A DNA stretch of 64,000 nucleotides, taken from contig NZ_CP084469.1 of the NCBI RefSeq assembly GCF_020405205.1, positions 1,116,001-1,180,000 of the forward strand, written 5' to 3'. The first letter of the stretch is position 1; the number at the start of each line of letters is the position of its first letter. The position numbers were made by a program, and so were the translations under genes. Under the pieces are notes generated by a model. It saw only the letters and a list, made by a program, of their open reading frames with translations, was not told the origin of the DNA and did not search any database. Shown here in pieces: positions 62,767-64,000 of the stretch. The stretch is from Natrinema salinisoli. Its GTDB lineage: Archaea; Halobacteriota; Halobacteria; Halobacteriales; Natrialbaceae.

Positions 62767-63150
62767 TTAGGCGATCTGGTTTTCGTACTCGTCAGCGGTC
62801 AGGAGGTCCTCGAGGTCGTTGAGGTCGTCGGCCTCGATCTCGAGCATCCAGCCCTCGCCGAAGGGGTCCTCGTTGACGAGTTCGGGCGCGTCGAACAGGT
62901 CGTCGTTGATCGCGACGACCTCGCCGCCGACGGGCGCGTAGAGGTCGGAGACGGCCTTGATCGATTCGACGACGCCGAACTCGGTTTCGGCCTCGAGTTC
63001 GTCGCCAACGTCGGGGAGTTCGACGAAGACCACGTCGCCGAGCTCGTCCTGTGCGAAGTCCGAGATGCCCACGCGGACGACGCCGTCGGTTTCGAGTGCC
63101 CACTCGTGCGATTCCACGTACCGTCTATCGTCGGGAACGTCGAAGCTCAT
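62767..63150 (-). CDS. gcvH: glycine cleavage system H protein
   Basis: The 127-residue H protein carries the lipoyl group on Lys65 in [14 protein letters not shown], with APVGGEV following, and shuttles the methylamine of glycine between the P, T and L proteins. Its start shares one base with the gcvT stop (TAATG), so T and H are coupled. Confidence 0.96.
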   Translation of the reverse strand: MSFDVPDDRRYVESHEWALETDGVVRVGISDFAQDELGDVVFVELPDVGDELEAETEFGVVESIKAVSDLYAPVGGEVVAINDDLFDAPELVNEDPFGEGWMLEIEADDLNDLEDLLTADEYENQIA

Positions 63151-64000
63151 TATACTGTGTCGATGAAGGGTGTGGTTTCAACTCTTGCTTTCTTCGATTG
63201 ACCGCGGACGATGACCTGCAGGGTGGTCCCCGGCTCCGCGTACTCGACCGGGACGTAGCCGAGCCCGATCGGTTGCTCGAGGGTCGGGCTCATCGTGCCG
63301 CTGGTGACGGTGCCGATGACCCGACTCTCGGTGGTCGTGATGTCGTAGCCGTGCCGCGGGATACCGCGATCGATCAGCTGGAAGCCGACGAGCGCTTCGT
63401 CGACGCCCGCCTCCGCGACCGCCGCGAGGGCGTCCCGGCCGACGAACTCCGTCTCGAGGGCGACCGTAAAGCCGATCCCCGCCTCGTAGGGGGTTCGCGG
63501 GTCGTCCTCCGCGTCGAAGTCCTGGCCGGCAAGCAGTAGGCCGGCCTCGATGCGGAGCGTGTCGCGCGCCCCGAGCCCGCAGGGCTGGCAGTCGAACTCG
63601 GTCCAGATCTCGGTCGCCGCGTCCCAGGGGACGATCAGTTCGAAGCCGTCCTCGCCGGTGTAGCCCGTCCGGGCGGTCCAGCAGTCGACGCTCTCGATCG
63701 TCGCGTATCGGGCCTGGAACCGATCGAGATCGGTGACCGAGTCGTCGGTCGCGTCCTCGAGGAGATCGGCGGCGTTGGGCCCCTGCACGGCGAACATCGC
63801 GTACTCGTCGGTCTGGTTGTCCACGGTCGCATCGAGCTCCCACTCGTTGCGGTAGTCGATCCACCGTTCGTGGGTCGCCTCGTCGGTGCCGGCGTTGGGA
63901 ACGAACAGGTAGGTCGCGTGATCGTCTTCGTCGGGCAGCCGATAGACGACGGTGTCGTCGATGATGATCCCGTCCTCGTCGGTGATGGTCGCGTACTGGG
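63150..64000 (-). CDS. gcvT: glycine cleavage system T protein (aminomethyltransferase), partial
   Basis: About 283 C-terminal codons are visible; the N-terminus lies beyond the right edge. Family blocks include [44 protein letters not shown] and, close to the end, [18 protein letters not shown]. It moves the one-carbon unit of glycine to tetrahydrofolate or a related pterin. It lies just before gcvH in the operon; the remaining genes of the glycine cleavage system were not seen in this window. Confidence 0.95.
   Translation of the reverse strand, partial: QYATITDEDGIIIDDTVVYRLPDEDDHATYLFVPNAGTDEATHERWIDYRNEWELDATVDNQTDEYAMFAVQGPNAADLLEDATDDSVTDLDRFQARYATIESVDCWTARTGYTGEDGFELIVPWDAATEIWTEFDCQPCGLGARDTLRIEAGLLLAGQDFDAEDDPRTPYEAGIGFTVALETEFVGRDALAAVAEAGVDEALVGFQLIDRGIPRHGYDITTTESRVIGTVTSGTMSPTLEQPIGLGYVPVEYAEPGTTLQVIVRGQSKKARVETTPFIDTV

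Overview
The window is a stretch of haloarchaeal chromosome. The proteins are strongly acidic (Asp/Glu-rich), the coding DNA is GC-rich at third positions, and many genes are leaderless or nearly so, with TATA-like boxes about 25-40 bases before the start. Archaeal markers include topoisomerase VI together with DNA gyrase, alpha and beta proteasome subunits, replication factor C large subunit with a PCNA-binding tail, type III RuBisCO, a HalOD1 protein and a BioU-type biotin pathway. The gene set fits a Natrialbaceae-like haloarchaeon, but the sequence alone does not fix the genus. No insertion sequence, CRISPR array, rRNA or prophage was seen, and one tRNA (Glu, anticodon TTC) is present.

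Layout. 1-9.5 kb: an NDH-2-type dehydrogenase (cut by the left edge), arginase, a DtxR-type metalloregulator, a winged-helix regulator, gyrB-gyrA and psmA-psmB. 9.9-16.6 kb: an Nramp-related membrane protein lacking the metal-binding motifs, a TauE-type permease, a universal stress protein, a coupled pair (membrane-anchored SGNH-like protein plus a pore-loop channel with an unusual filter) and a flavin disulfide reductase. 16.8-21.3 kb: a DsrE protein, top6B-top6A and a small membrane protein.

21.3-29.4 kb is the most interesting part. Two divergent gene sets encode a TatD-type hydrolase, two sugar-isomerase-like TIM barrels, a UbiA-type prenyltransferase, a FAH-family hydrolase and an MBL hydrolase on one side, and an inositol-phosphate synthase homologue plus an alkaline-phosphatase-superfamily enzyme on the other. 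Four of these match the EboB, EboC, EboE and EboF proteins of the bacterial and plastid ebo clusters. The sugar-phosphate cyclase EboD appears to be replaced by an inositol-phosphate synthase, and EboA is missing. I read this as an archaeal version of the ebo pathway that makes or exports an unknown cyclitol- or prenyl-linked metabolite.

29.5-40.6 kb: tRNA-Glu with nearby fragment copies of itself, an Lrp regulator, a tandem pair of degenerate CaCA exchangers, ArsR, amphi-Trp and HalOD1 proteins, a MOSC protein, two paralogous FilR1-like regulators, small zinc and membrane proteins, a [2Fe-2S] ferredoxin and a second UbiA enzyme. 41-51.3 kb: sucCD, a small zinc ribbon, a disordered acidic protein, type III RuBisCO, a haloalkane-dehalogenase-like hydrolase and a complete bioB-bioU-bioF-bioD operon. 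51.3-64 kb: a small zinc finger, rfcL, an orphan AbrB protein, a GCS2-family ligase, a two-repeat HLHP/HVHP protein, a CNNM/CorC-like membrane protein, a MoaB/Mog-fold protein, a DUF457 membrane protein, an XRE regulator, an APC-UspA fusion transporter, and gcvH followed by gcvT, which runs off the right edge.

Several intergenic regions carry inverted-repeat arrays that look like operators. The strongest are a triple GTTCC/GGAAC array before sucC/ubiA, a palindrome plus 18-bp repeats at 36.55 kb, and a GTGTGT/ACACAC palindrome before the APC-UspA gene.
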